A stretch of 64,000 bases of DNA, from contig NW_024881296.1 in assembly GCF_018691265.1 (NCBI RefSeq), positions 644,779-708,778 on the forward strand, given 5' to 3'. Shown here in pieces: positions 1 through 14,402 of the stretch. This DNA is from Tyto alba. Taxonomy: Eukaryota; Chordata; Aves; Strigiformes; Tytonidae. The notes beneath the pieces were generated by a model that saw only the letters and a list, made by a program, of their open reading frames with translations, did no database searches and had not been told where the DNA came from. The translations under genes were made by a program, and so were the position numbers. How positions within the stretch are numbered: position 1 is the stretch's first letter; every line of letters starts with the position of its first letter.

Positions 1-3000
1 ATCGAAACAAGTAAGAGTTTTAACCAGTAGTTCTTAAGCAGAAAATTGGCTTACCAGACAGATAAAAAAAGAAAACAAAAGAAACAGAGAAATAAGCTTG
101 CTGTGACTGAATTCTGTGTCTTTCAGATGGGAAAAATATTTGATTTATTTTATGGATGTTAAAAAATGCTTATTTAATTTCACACAGTGAGGCTCCAAAT
201 AAAAACAAACACTTCAATTAGAAACGTAGAGTGGGAAGTGCAGTGCACATTAGAGAAAAATAGTTTTAAGTACAGCACTGTGAAGATGGAAGAAAACCTC
301 CCCCTATTTTTAAACATTTCTAAAATAAAAATGCAAGGTTCCGTCTCTAGGTTATTTATTTGGTTGTGTTGTATTTACAGTCCCACATGCGATCTTATTA
401 TCTAGATCTTCGGCCAACTTTTATTCTTATTGTCTTTCAAAATTTATCATCATCATCTTTATCCCATATTATTCATTGAACTTTTAACCCAATGTGACAT
501 CAAGGATCTTACATTCTTTGCTGTATGTGTGTGAGAGGTATTTCAGCTATTCAGTCACACACAGTAGATGTTTTTCTGAGTGCTACAGTAATTGTAGGAT
601 AGCTCACTCATAAAAGATGTGCTGTGTTTATTTCACAAGTTTGAGGCACAATGTGGAAGCAATAACTATTAAATAAGATCTCTTGGGAGAAAGAAAAATA
701 ATATTCTCTCTCAGGCAAATTATTTTTTTCCACAAGATTGAGGTATAATTTCAGTGATTTGCACTAGCACTAAATGGAGTGAAAATAAACATGGCAAAGA
801 CAAATGCAAAGTACTACAATAACTGAGCCCTGGCATCATCACCTCCTGTTAATTTATGTTTGCAGAATAAAGTTCATGTTGATTTTAACACAACTTTCTT
901 TCAAAGCATTTAATCCAAGCATGATTTCACATCAGATCCTATTGATTTATAGCAAATTGTCTGAAATTATTTCTGAAAGATTCCTCTTCTGGTTTTGAAA
1001 TCAAAATACCAGCATTATGTCCACAGGGAGACGATTTAAGTAACGTGCTTGATCACTGGTGCTTTAACAAAGAAGAAACAAAAACCAAACAATTAAATAA
1101 ATAAACTGAAGAATGGGTGAGTTTACTTGAGGAAACCAATGCACGCAAGAAAGCAGACAAAGGTTCAACAGGCAAATACTCCCGCAGCAACCTGCATGCA
1201 TGTATATAAATGTACACTGCACAGCAAAGCAGAGTCATATGTTAAAGAGAAAAGGACTTTCATTTTTTCAGGGGATGATTCCTCACCAGTTCTTAGAGCA
1301 TTCAGCATAGTAAACACTGATCTCAGGAAAAAATGATAGGAGTAAAACAAGTCAAGATTTGCAAGCAAAAAGTTCCTTCTGTTTTAGAGGAATAATGCCT
1401 ACCTTTGGCCTTAATAGTAGCAAATGTTAAAACATAAAGCCACACAGCACAATTCAAATAACATTTATAGTGTATTTAAAATGCAAAAGGTATTTCCTCC
1501 ATTATGCTGAAAAGCTGTTTCATTATACAATACCCCAAACACTGTATGTGCAGCGGGAATCACCCCGATGCAGAATGTGTAGTTACAGGATACTATCATG
1601 ATGAAGGGTTGAGCTGCCTTGTCCCAGAGCTACTCCTGTCCTCACCGTAGCAAGAACTCTTCTGGTGGGCAGCAGATATCACTCAGAAAATTCTTCCAGG
1701 GGGGAAGTACTATCACTTAAGTGCTCCATTTACCTTTGCTCCACCACAACAACAAGAGTGTCAGCAGCGGGCAGATCTTTCTGTGGTTTTCGTAGGTCAG
1801 CACCAAGGTGCTGTAGAACGGCTGTGGGTAGCACCATTCATCTCCTCGGGCTTGTTTTACTTTTTCATAAACCCAATATGCCAAACAGCTCTTTACAGGC
1901 TAGACATTCAGCAATTCCTGCTTGCCTCTTAATTCTAGATAAAAATGCTGTTTTATCCAAGCGATACTACTATTTCCAAGTAAAACGGTGGTGGTATTAT
2001 TTCACTACACTTCTTTTTGATACATGCTCTAAACTGAATCAGTTCATGCTTCTCATTCTTCTTCTGTTGACAGCAGTCATTTACTGGGAGAAAATTAATA
2101 TTATTGATCAAATATGATAACTATGGATTTACTTTCATGCATAACAATGGCACGCCATGCTTTTTTCATGTCTGTAACTGAGGAACACTACAAATGGTAA
2201 GGGAGTAGAGGCAAAGAGGGGCAAATAAGTATGCTTACAGAAACAGTACTTCTGTGGTGCCTGACCTAGAGAGTAACTATTTAGAAGCTGTCTAGAAACA
2301 CTAACTACATTTTTGCTCATGTTTAAGCTACAAAATGACCCTCAGGAGTTAAAGGTGGTAAGTTAAAGCCCCCCTCCAAGACTCTGTAGGGGAAAAACGC
2401 ACCTCAGTTAACTGCAGATAGGGGTTGATGCTACTTCTAGAGCTGCTGGGTTACGACAACCCCCATCTATGCACACGAATTTAACCACTGCCCATAAGGA
2501 ACACTAGAGAAATCAAGGGAAAAAAACATAAAACAAAGAGGACCATAGGTTACACACCATGGATACATGGGGTAAGTGCACAGGCAGAGTGTCTTGAGCC
2601 TTACACAGCAGCGCACTGAGCATCCAAGAGATAAGTACATGGGACAGACTAATTGACAACCAGCAAGACAGTTTGTTATCTCTATATGACTAAATTTTCT
2701 GTAGCCCTGGCATATTGCCTGGTATTTTATTGACAAACACAGGAGAAAAAATTTCATCTGAAGATCTTAGAATTAAAATAGACAAGTACAGGCAAAGAAT
2801 CAGAAAAGAAAAAGCAACTGAACAGTTAAATTTGTCAGTTCTGTTTTTAAAAATAATTTTCTTATATTTATATTACAATATGGGCTAAATTAAAAGGATT
2901 AGGATTTTTAGGCCTAAAGGCTCAGTGAATGCTTATTATCATTACTGTGTTAAGCACCAGTGATATACTTGGGTCTACACTAGACAGCCTCAGCCCTGAG

Positions 3001-4714
3001 CAATTTAAAGTCTAAACCAGAAATGGATAAAACAAGGTGTATTGAAAGATGCAGAGCAATGCTGTAATTTGGAAATCTCCCTGTAATACATAAAATGACA
3101 TGGAGAAAGCTTTAAACTGGCAGGGTGGTATCTGTGAATTTCTTAGAAGAAATGAGTCTCCAAAAAGTGTCTCAGAAAATAGAGATTGCAAACTGCTATG
3201 TTGGCATTACAGAGCTTTCTGGAAGATGTGGGAAGGAAACAAAAGGCACGGGAGTGTCACTGTCAGAACCTGGACATATGGAAGTCATGGTAAGAAATAA
3301 GATCTGAAATGTAGTAGGATGGAGTTTCATAATATCAAACTGGCACAGGGACTAGGCTGAAAAAGCTTACAAAGAACAGACACACATTTTAGCTACCAGA
3401 GTAATTTTTATGTGATTGGGCATAGCTGCAGGGGGAATTGAGAACTGCAGGTGTATATCAGGCAGAGGAGAGAGATGAGTCAAAGATGACCGCTAGTGGA
3501 GAGAGGTCAATTGAAAAGAAGTAAAGAAGGCAGAACTGGAGGTAATTTAAACTTAAATTCTGCAGTGACTAATGATTGAAATAAGAAAGAAAAGCTGTCT
3601 CAACTAAATTTTTTCTTTTGCTTTCAATATATAGAAAATCCCAAGCGGAAAAAACCTCACTGAAACTAATATTAGTTATCAAAGTAATAATTCCAAGACA
3701 TTAAAACATTTACATCTTCCCTAATTAAAGAGCCCAGGATGTTGTTTATAAGAGCAGCTTATTCTAAAGTGTTACTTACGTTTTTTCCCCACAGGGAAAT
3801 AGCCTGTAATAGCTACTCCAGAACAGTTATTCCACAGCTGATCCTCAAGTCTTCTCCCAGAGTCAGTGCCTTTTTAGTCCGTATTAGTAGTGCCTTAAGC
3901 TAAACTGAAAATAAAACTCCAAATACAGAAGCATCTATACAAGATGCTTGTCCATCTTTTACATTTTAAATTCAGGCTCCAGTTCTTTTTAGAGAATGCC
4001 CTGAGAGCTTAATTTTGAAGTTTTTACCTAACGTAAGAAACTGGACTCAATATTCTTAAACAGATTAAATAAAAATTATATAGGTGGAATGAAAACATCT
4101 GCTTAAAAGGGTAAGCTAAGCAAGTGTCAGGAAGAGGGTCAATTTGTAGCCTTGTTCTAACTTGTAGCTTACATTCCCACCTGTAGATGGGGAATTTTGA
4201 GTCTTTCCTTAAGAAAAAAACCTCGTCCCTGATTTGATCAATACTCATAGCAATGATTTAAGAAGCATCTGGGTATAGATAACATTTTATAATAAAACAC
4301 TTAAAATAGACGTAAAACGCTGATCAGTTAACATTGCAGACAATGTAAAATAATTGCATTAGACAAGCACGCAACAGCTACAGTTTCTAACTCAGATTAG
4401 AGTTTTCTAGTGGTACTCTTGACACTTTTATTTTCAGTGTTAGCAGCTCCAAAGCCATTCCATTATAAAGACCTCACTTCCTTGCTACATTTCTCAGATT
4501 ACCAGTTTTGGTGTGAAAATAGTAAACGTACTAAACAAGGTGATTTTTTCATTAAAAAACGAACCTTTGTTTTTAAGATTAGAATGGCAGATCTTCCTTT
4601 CTTATGCTTTTATCATGCCCATTATTTATATCTACCTGAATATGCATTTAAATTGATTAGTTATTTCTTTAGCAAATCCAAAAAATCATGTAACAAGAGA
4701 GTTCAGCACGTTAC
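1..4714. other. Intron 8 of WDPCP (incomplete), no exon recognised
   Basis: AT-rich DNA downstream of exon 8. I looked on the minus strand for the next WDPCP segment (the part after GRLE, with motifs such as RTEWDPLDVRFG) and did not find it. The open frames here, including 150 codons on the plus strand at 1665-2117, show no recognisable domain, and I regard them as chance. Confidence 0.6.
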
Positions 4715-4906
4715 CTCCAATTTGCCATGTGCACACCCTAACAGCAATAGGTTGGCTCTGTCCCTCTCACAGGAAATAGGAGACCAAGGCCATGCTCCAT
4801 CACTAGTTGCTGACCACCAGCAAATGACCATATCTTGCATACAGTTTATTGCCAGGTGACGTTTCATCCTTCTACCTTCTGGTCCAAGTATATCAATATA
4901 AGAAAT
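4715..4906 (-). CDS. WDPCP: WDPCP coding exon 8, last exon in the window
   Basis: The longest exon here, 192 nt and phase 0 to 0, between acceptor TTCTTCCATCAG and donor TTGGAG|GTAACG. It encodes residues 180-243. RHLAINC, a Trp-rich stretch (CWW, then WPW about ten residues on) and DRANLLLLG match human RHLAINC, CWW, WPW and DRANLLLLG. The known protein continues with propeller repeats; no following exon was recognised in 1-4714. Confidence 0.95.
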
Positions 4907-7900
4907 CTGATGGAAGAAAAAATGCAGGAAATATTTGAGGTGATAAAATAGCATAGTAGGAGCAATTGGGAGCATTTACTTTGGATGTGTGAATGTATAT
5001 ATACACAGAAGACTGCGTACATATATCTTCATATAGGCTGTCTGTAACTGTAAAAAATATCTCCTCAGACAGAAAAAGACATGCTCACACTTTTATCTAT
5101 GGGGAGGGGATTGGGAAGGAAAGGAATGTGAGTTAAGAAGGAATTTACTGCAATGACTCCAATCAATACCAAAATGTACAGTCATGGTTGCTTGACAGCA
5201 TCGACCTACACATAGGATTTAAGCTTAGCCATATTAAATGACAAGTTCTGCAAAGCTGACCAGGGAGCTAAGGCTAGTGTTTAAGACATAATAAAATATT
5301 AACGGTATTCTACAGTGTTTTAAGCAAACATATCTTTCTTTTTCCCCCTTAAATTAAGGAACCCAGATACAAACATCCGCTTTGCAGGAGAATATATACT
5401 TTTCTGCATAATGTGGATGAGCTACAGCGTCATGCGTAAAGTTTATGCAGCTCTTGAGAATTGTGCCTCTTTCTCAGGAAGGATTTGTGGAATTTATTAT
5501 TCAAACTCTGTTATTTTGGAGCATGGTTATTTGAAAACATGAGCAGTGCACCATCTGGGTGACACATGCCAAGGAAATATAGATTGCACCGCATTTCTGC
5601 TTAAGGAATTAATGGAAGGTTGATAGCTAGGGGAAAAAAAAACTATCTTGCCATTGCTGGTCAGCAATAATCGAACCACTTTCTGGGGATTAAGCGCATG
5701 GCTAAGCCTACTGGACCAGACACTAGCAAAGGGCAGGGGGTCTTCTTATCAGAGAAATGCTTCTGGAGCCAGTCTCACTACATGACAGATTGCTTTCATA
5801 TTCCTGTCTGCAAGGCAACAAAGGATGGCAGTAATGCGATAATGCCAGAGTGCAATGGGTGTTAAGAACCCGTTGCATTTATGTATTGTATTTAGTAAAT
5901 AATCAGGCTCATCCAAATTGTGATCTCACCACTCAACCAAGGCCATTAAAATCAAGGTTAATGCTTTAATAATCCTTTGCTGTTTTTTATATGGTCAAAA
6001 AGAACCCTTTTCTATTTGCATGGTCATAATATTATTGACCTCTTCATCCCCTGAATACACATCAAAAGAACTGAAATCAAAGTAATTACCAATGTTGTTC
6101 TCTCATGGTAAACATTTAACTCCTTGTACTGTCTCCTCCTTCAGTAAATTGAAATGGATTAAAAAACCACAGATGAGAAAAACTTGCAAAAGGTCAGTAT
6201 TTTCAGAATATCCTGTTTTACTTGTCAAAATACTTGGAAGTATAAAGACAAAACATACATAAAAGTTAATAGGTAGCTACTACTTGAATTAAAACTATAT
6301 AGGAAAAACACAAATACTTTCACAGATACTAATCATTCCCATATTGCAGTGTTAACTGTTTATAACAATTGCACATGTAATAACAGCCACAAATCCTCTG
6401 CAAACCTCTGTGTCTTGCATTAGGCATGGTACTCTCAAAGGTTGACTAATGCCACTGAGAAAAGGCATATGATAATAGTTGTTTTTATATTTTGCTGGTC
6501 TTCAAGACTGTAGTGATTCCTACAATAAGCCTTCCTTTATTCTTTCAAAGTGTAAATAAAATCCAAGGAGGTATTGTTTAGCAAGAAATAGAATAGAGAC
6601 AGTAATTCTTCCTTTTAGGTATGTATTGTGTAAAAAAACCCAAATTTTGGATAGATATCAAACTGTGAGGAGGAAAGTATGGTTGACTTCTTATTATTAA
6701 TAGCACTCTGGCAGTCCAGTACTGCCTAACGTTCCCTGCCAATTTTGCCCACCATGAAGCTGGACACTGAACAATGTGCAGTTGCTTCTGTCCAGATACC
6801 AAAAAAATTACAATGTTAATATGACATTTAATTATATCATTACATATGATCGTAAGCAAGCATTTTCCTTATTTTAGAAATGGGAATTTAAACCCAAATA
6901 CTACATACGTTTCTCAAAGCTACACCAAAAGTCAGAGGTAGAAATGAAGGCTACACTCAAATTTCCTGAATCTTAGCTCCATATTTTAACCCCATGGTAG
7001 TTCCATACCAGTGCTAGCTACCTTTTAATTCAATTTCTCTTGAAAAAAAAAAAAATCAACACTAAGAAACTGTTTTCTTCGAAAGCGTGTATTGTTACAA
7101 GTTTGCACAATTGCAATTAAGGACCATCTTTTGTTTCTTTTGTTACTACTGATAGCAACACTAGAGCTGTGTCCATGATCTTTTAGCTTTTGTAAATTTG
7201 ACCAATATCAGCCATGAAGAACTCCAATTGAATGCAGAGAGCTGACATAATATTATTGCACTAGTGAGTAATACTTTCTGCTGGCTCACACTGGTGCAAT
7301 TTTGAAGATAATAAAAATTATATTTAGTTGTCTAACTAGCAAACCTCACACAAAAGAACATTCAATTAAAATATGCAAATGCCTTTTTTTGGCTGGCAAA
7401 GAAATAATCCATAGTGATTCCCACTGATTTCAAGAGAAAGCAAAGTTAACATCGAACATGGAGGCGTTTCTAGCAGCTCAGCTGTGTCAGCAAAGGACTG
7501 AACATAACAACCCTATTAAGGAGCGCAGCAGATATTTCTGGTTTCCTAGAACAGAGAGAGTTTCTTATGGATTAAGTTTTCCTTCTTTCCCAAGAAAAGA
7601 ATGCCATAACCATTAGATCCAAAATGCGCCCAACAATACTCAGAATGAAAATATATTTTCTAAACATACACTAAGGAGCTATGGCCCTCACGATTAAATG
7701 ATGAAGGCAGTCTTCAGCTCACCACAGCTTCTCTGTTAAAGTTTGGCGCTATTAAAAAACAAAAACACACCACACTTGCTTCTAAAGCACAACTTTGACA
7801 AACACCATAGGCCAGGCACAAGCGCACATAATTTTAAAGTAAACTACGTATCAGCTCAGTTCCTGGTGAACAGTGAACTGTCTCAAATCCACGTTATAGA

Positions 7901-10900
7901 GGCTGGATCAATCTCGCAAACACAAGTCATTGCTGAAAAGAGGCCCTGAACTGAAACAGCCTGGAAAATGTATTAGATATTCATCCTAGCAGAAAGTATT
8001 TCTACTGAGCAAGTTAAAACGTATTATGGCAAAACTTAAATTAAACACATCCTTAAAAAGCTTGCCTTGCAGATGCAAACTCCCTTATGTGAGGAAGCAA
8101 ATTACTGAGGGGTTGTCAAGGGGAAAATATTTGCTAGCACGCGATTGTTTTCCTTAACGTTTATCCAGTCTGAAGTAAATACAAACTCTCTCTTTTGCTC
8201 ACTACATCTTTCTACCTTTCTTGGGCAAAGGCTTGTCTCTTCTTCATTCTTACAGTGAATTGGATGCAGCCCCTTTCCTACTCTCCCTGTTCAAAGTTAA
8301 TTGCCTTTGGCTGATTATTTTTTCATACTGTCGTAGTGCCAAGCACTTCCACGTAAGGTCAGGAATTGCCCTGGTCTTATGGTCAAAATAAGTTCTGTCT
8401 GTCCACACAGCCCAATCCATCCAAGACGCCGTGTAATTCAGCTTGAGATGCGTTGGTTTCTACTGACATCCAACCAGTCAGTTTGAAGCCTGCTCAGCTA
8501 CCTCTGGAAAAGCTTTCAGCTACTGCTGTGACTGTGGCATAGACACACCCATACATAAAGAGCTGGAAAAAAGGAGCATTTTAATTTTCCCTGTGTAAGT
8601 AGTGAATTGAGATACAGAGGCACCAAGTCACTTGCCTAAGGACACATACATAGCTTGTCAGTGGTGAGAAGCTCAGCTTCTGTATCTCAAGTCCTAGCTC
8701 AGTGGCTTAATTGTAAAACCAACTCTCCCAACAATATGATTACTGTAACTAGAGGGAAAATTAAGATTTCTGCAAAGAATTACAACAGTACGGGAGCTCA
8801 GACAGATGACTGAATTAAAGCTTCGTGAGTTCATGTATATGAGCTGAGCCATAGTAATTGACCATGCGTGCATTTTTAGCCCACAGCAAACAAGAGGTAA
8901 AACACATTAGCTTAAATCTTTTACACTGAGGTTTACCATTACAGATTTTGCTTCATGCTTGTTAGATGCTGAGAATGTGCAAGGGGTCAGTTACTGCTGC
9001 TCAACTGACACAAGGTAATCTGTTAAGCAGGGGTAACTCAACTGTGTGTCTGAGCCCTTAACCTAAATACAGTAGAAAATTGGATCCCTCTTGGCACAGT
9101 ATTTAACTCATTAACTCAGAATGCCATGTAATTTTTGTTGACTTTTCAGTAACTGCCATTTTTAGAATCTGAGCTATTCTGGTCAGTTATATAAATGTTT
9201 GCAATTTATACTGCTATATGGTATCAGCAAGTACCAGTGATTCACAACATAAAGTTACAGCAGTATTTACAGTCACCATTGACAGCTGTACCTTAAAGTC
9301 CAAACAAGAGAGCTTTTCCAGTCTTTTGTTTACATCAGGAGAATCCGTCTTCTTTGTAAACTGAATAAAGCAGAGTTGGTTATGGTCCTCAAATGACAAG
9401 ATGATGAAATTGTCTGTAAGAACAGCTGAAAAACGAAAAAAAATTGTCACCACTGTAATACCTGTTTCTAGTAACAAAACAAATTACTGAACCCTCCACT
9501 GAGACATTGCAAAAAGCAATTTTTTCAAGACAGTGTCTTAAATATTACACTGAAGACTCTGTAATCTCCTAAAAGACATCAATGTGTCATCCTGGCAGGA
9601 CCTTCTTGGAAGTGAAAAATAAACCCTAGGGAATACTCCGATTACATACATAAACCTGAATAAATTATTTCATATCACGTTACCACTACATTCAAATACA
9701 CTTTTTATGCCCTTCTGCATTGATTTTCATCTCAATTCAGCCTTAATTTTTTTTTTTTTCTTATGGTAACATCTACCAGTATGTCAGAAACGCACCTAGT
9801 AACAGCATAGCTTCTGTTAAGACAATAAATGCAAAGCAGTACTTGAGGTGTATCTGGTATTTTGACATTGTAGGGTTCCGGGTGCTGCTGCAGACATCAA
9901 GGAGGCTGCTACATACAGGATTATGCTTTAGATGGGTTCTGAATTTGCTGAAAGCTTCACATGGGGTTACCCAAGCAACACATGTAATCAAGATGGAATA
10001 GACTCCCTCAGAGTTTGGAAAAGTGCAGTGGAATCCCTGTTTTTATCATAAGGGGGTGCTAGACCAAAACATTTCAATATAAAAGTGATTAACTAATTTG
10101 ACAATGAAAATTAACTAAACAATAGTATCTAAGATTTTCCCCAAGTGGTACTCAGTTATTCAAGCAGATACCTGAGAATGAAGTGAGTCATCAGGGTAAC
10201 TAGTACCAGATCACTGAAGAATGGCTAATGAGAATTGGGTTTAAAGTAAAGCCTCCAAGCTGTTGTCAGAAAGTAAACTCAGAAACCTCTGCTAAAAGGA
10301 AGATGCCAGGTAAAGTGGATTTAAAAGAAATAAAACCCTGTGGAACAACCGCTGGGAGGGGGGGGGAAAAAAAGGCATTTGTGACTAATACCCTAGATTT
10401 TTGAATGTGTTTTATATATCCTTAAGTAGCTTGTCAGTTTAGTCTTACATATAAGCATTGAAAACTGGCTACTCAGCTTTGCTTTGATTTTGTCTGATTT
10501 ACAACCATTTGTATGCATTTTCCCAGCAGTCATGTACTGGCACTTCCAGTAGTCATGCACTGGCACAGCTCTGAAGTACCTGGTATGCAAATGCTACAGG
10601 GTAAAGCTTAAAGCCAAATAATTGCTCTTGAAAGGTAACATTGGTAACATTAACACTAGCTTTTGAAAAAAAAAAATAGTGATAAAGTATCTGACATGGT
10701 GAGTTAGAACCTATAACCTAGATCCTAAATACACATGAAAATTCAAAGCCACAGAGTATGGTATCCTCAACATGGACACAGTTAAAATATTTTTATATCC
10801 TCACAGACATAATTTACATTAAAGATGACCTACAGCACACCTCTAATGCTTCTGAAATTTGTTTTGGTTGAAGGAAAGAAAGCAGGATTCAAAGATCCCT

Positions 10901-13900
10901 GGGCAGGTGTGCATGAGACTAGCAGTCCCTTGATTTTCAGTGGTTGTCCTGGGCAGGAGTGGAGACTAGATCAACATGAATGTAACTATGGGCATAGTTA
11001 GCCCATTATTCAGAGAGGCCCCATACGCTGCAGAGTCAGATTACCCTAAAAAGGCAGGCAGTGTAGTTAATATTCTATATACTCATACCACAATTTAGAG
11101 AATGAGAAATACGGTTTTCTTTTAGGAAAGCAATTTCTTCTATAATTTCTAATTAATTTTTTTTTAATTTTGCCTATAAATAATAAGAATCAAGAGGATT
11201 TATTAGAGGCAGGAGGATTATAAATGCAATCTTAATTCTGTATTTTGTGCAAGCAGTCTGACCTTTGTTCAAAATGTTAAGAGGACATGCTAGTCTGAGT
11301 TAGAACTACAACATTTCATAAGTAATTTTGGCAAACTGTAATCCTTATCCATCTCTACATATACACAATTGTTAAAATAAAAACTATTATTTTTATACAG
11401 ACTTCTTGTATGAAATATCTAATTTCTTTTGGATAACTTTATAATCACAACCCTAGTTCCAACCTGGATTTGGAAAGACGTGCAATTATGTTGGATTAAA
11501 GTTAATTTATTCTAGGACAACATTATGTCATGCTTCTCACATAAGGATAGTTCATTTTAAAAATTTGTATTTTGAACACTATTTACATGGATAACGAAAG
11601 AATCTTCTTTTGCTCATGAAAATAAAAAATGCATTGTAGTGACAGGTATTGGGGGTTTTGCTTTTACTGAACAGAGGCAGTCCTATGTCACCTTCAGACA
11701 TGAGTATTACCGAATATGGAGGTTTAAGAAACTCTTGTATAGGTGAAAATAAGGACAAACCATTATATAACATTACTTATAGCAGTTTAAGTGGTAGAAC
11801 TTTATTTGTTGCTTTATTATTGCTTTAGTTGTCAGCTTTTCTATTTAGTGGTATTTTTTTAAAAAATAGTTATATTTCTATGACATGTTAAGCCAATGTA
11901 AGACAAGATACGTATAATTTAATGATATACTTATTAATTATTAATATTTTTTAAAAGCAGAGTATTCTAAATAAATTCTACAAACAACCTCAATTTGGGT
12001 ATAACCTTAGCTTCCATGCTTTACTACTTTTTGTCACCTGAAAGTATGACAGCCTCCCTCTGGAAACAGAGGGTAGAAAAATCTGAGATGGAATTAGTAG
12101 CCTAGTAATCTAGGTGAAGAGTGAAAAAAGGAGTCAAAACATTAAATGTGTTCAACGGTCTCTGTGTAATTTGTTGATAAAAAATGAGGTTGGGGTCAAA
12201 TTTTTTGATACTAAAGATTCTACTAATATAGTTATAGTAATGTTATTTTTCAAGACTAAACTACAATATAATGATAAGAAAAGATCGGAGGGACACAGTA
12301 TTGCAGGTTTCTTAAATAACAAGGCTAATTTTCAACAGATGCCTGGGTACAGAAGAAAATAAACCATTAAAGATCAAAGCTAAATCTAGCATATATTCTT
12401 ATTAAAGGGAGGTAATTTGGTGTACTTTTAAGAATTTGGAAGATAATGCACATGTAATTTTGCTCACACTGAAATTCCATATCCTCAATCATGCAGATGC
12501 CAAGATACCTGGTTGAATTCTCAGTAGAACTCTGTAGGGACACACTGAAAAAGCTATAGTGGTATTACAAAGCTGCTGAAAACAGGTTCATTTTCATAAG
12601 TTTTCTTCTGTCTTAAACTAAAACTTCATTTTTAGCATTCACTAGTTAGTAACAGTAGTGAGATTCTGGAACTTTAGAAACTAAATCAGAACACGTTCCC
12701 ATAAGTAATGGTATCCAGCCTTTTCTACCAACTAAATATTTTAATAACAATTATCCCAGGTAATTAATCAGTTGGCTAACGTTTGGTTCTATCCCATTTT
12801 TCCCATTTGTGAAATAAACATGACAAGTTCAAATGGCATGTACACAGCGATTAAAATGTGTAAGAAACTGAATTTTAGAAACCCATTCAGTATTTGACAA
12901 GCCTGAAAACTTTGATGTTAAATATTATTCTTAAAGTGTTCTTAGTCCTGAGGGTTGTAACTATGGCATTACATGCAATTACTTGTTGTGTTTGCAAGTC
13001 CCCAGTGGCAATAATTAGTCTACCTGTTGACATACTGTTTCTCTGCTCTATTGTTAATGTAGGCAATTGATTTGCACGTGGGTGTAATTACCATCACTGA
13101 TGGTGCCGGAGATGAGCTTCCCCACCAGGGTCCTGTCAATCACCACCTTCTCCAGCTGCGGCCCAGAAAGGCTTAGGGACACCAATATGCCTGAGTGAAA
13201 GAGGAGCTACATCCAAACAGCAAGAAAAGAAGACATCGAGAATCATTAATGAAATGAAATATTCCAAGGTACATATTAGCTGCTGCCCATTACATAGTAA
13301 TCTAATTTTCAAAATTAGAAAAAAGACTTATCATTGATGTGAAGATGTCCTGATAATGCCTTTGAAAGCTTTTTCAATGAAAGAGAGATGTAAATCAACA
13401 CTGAATTATATGGGTACAAGAATTCCAGTTGCTGAGCACTTGAAGAAGATGCCTGCTAAGTCCTCAAATGTTGCATAAAACGTACTGAATTAGTTTATTA
13501 AAATCAAAATTCTGTCCTGAATGAGTAAAGGGACACTGATCACTCTATCATCCATGGACCTCATTTTTTCTGTATAAAATAACCGCATAAAGTTGGGCTT
13601 CATGTAATTATCACAGATTAAAACCAGCACCTTTTTGCGATCAATGACATTTCTCATCATTCACATATTGTTTAACTTAAGCAATGGTGCCCTAGCACGG
13701 TGATAGCTGTGGGCTCCTAATAAACCAGTATACTCCTTGGCATAAGGTTACAGATGTCTCTCTTAGAAAGAAGAACTGTAAACTACTGGACAGAATAGTC
13801 AGAGGCTTATTTCAGAGTTAACTGAATATTTCTGTCTAATTAATCTCAATTAAATGATACATATAATCTTGAAGACTAAGTCACAGTACTTACCAGCTCC

Positions 13901-14371
13901 TCTGATGTGTATCTTGTATGAGAGAGAGAATGCTCAGTGGGAGGAGTTATGAAAACCATTTCTTTTTGCATAATTAAACCATTACACTTAGTCATTTTCT
14001 GAATGCAACTAGTATAGCAAAGAAACTCAGAAAATAAAAGCTATGAAATTCCCTGCTCGATTGTGAGCTGACCTCACTTTTCCGAGTTAACCATTTAATT
14101 GTTTAACTCATTGCCAAACTTGGGTTCTGCAGAAACTTTGATGTAAGAACAGTGAAAAGAAACACTACTGTGACTTTGATCATTTTATGCAGTACTGAAA
14201 ACACAAGTGTATTTTAATTCATCTTCCAGCATGCCACCTCCGATCCTGCAAGCTGCTGAACTAGATGACCTCAAACTTAAAGAAGTTTCAGGCCAGCTCT
14301 CACTCATGCTGCATGGCAGCAGTTCTGAAGGGCTCATTCTGGCAGCCAGGTTCATCTCCCTCTAATCAGTG

Positions 14372-14402
<31 letters not shown>

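Noticed and set aside
1665..2117. 150-codon plus-strand ORF
   Set aside because: Erratic composition, no domain, no start context or splice support.
4024..4248. Minus-strand ORF tested as WDPCP exon 9
   Set aside because: Translation does not match the segment after residue 243 and lacks a fitting acceptor/donor pair.
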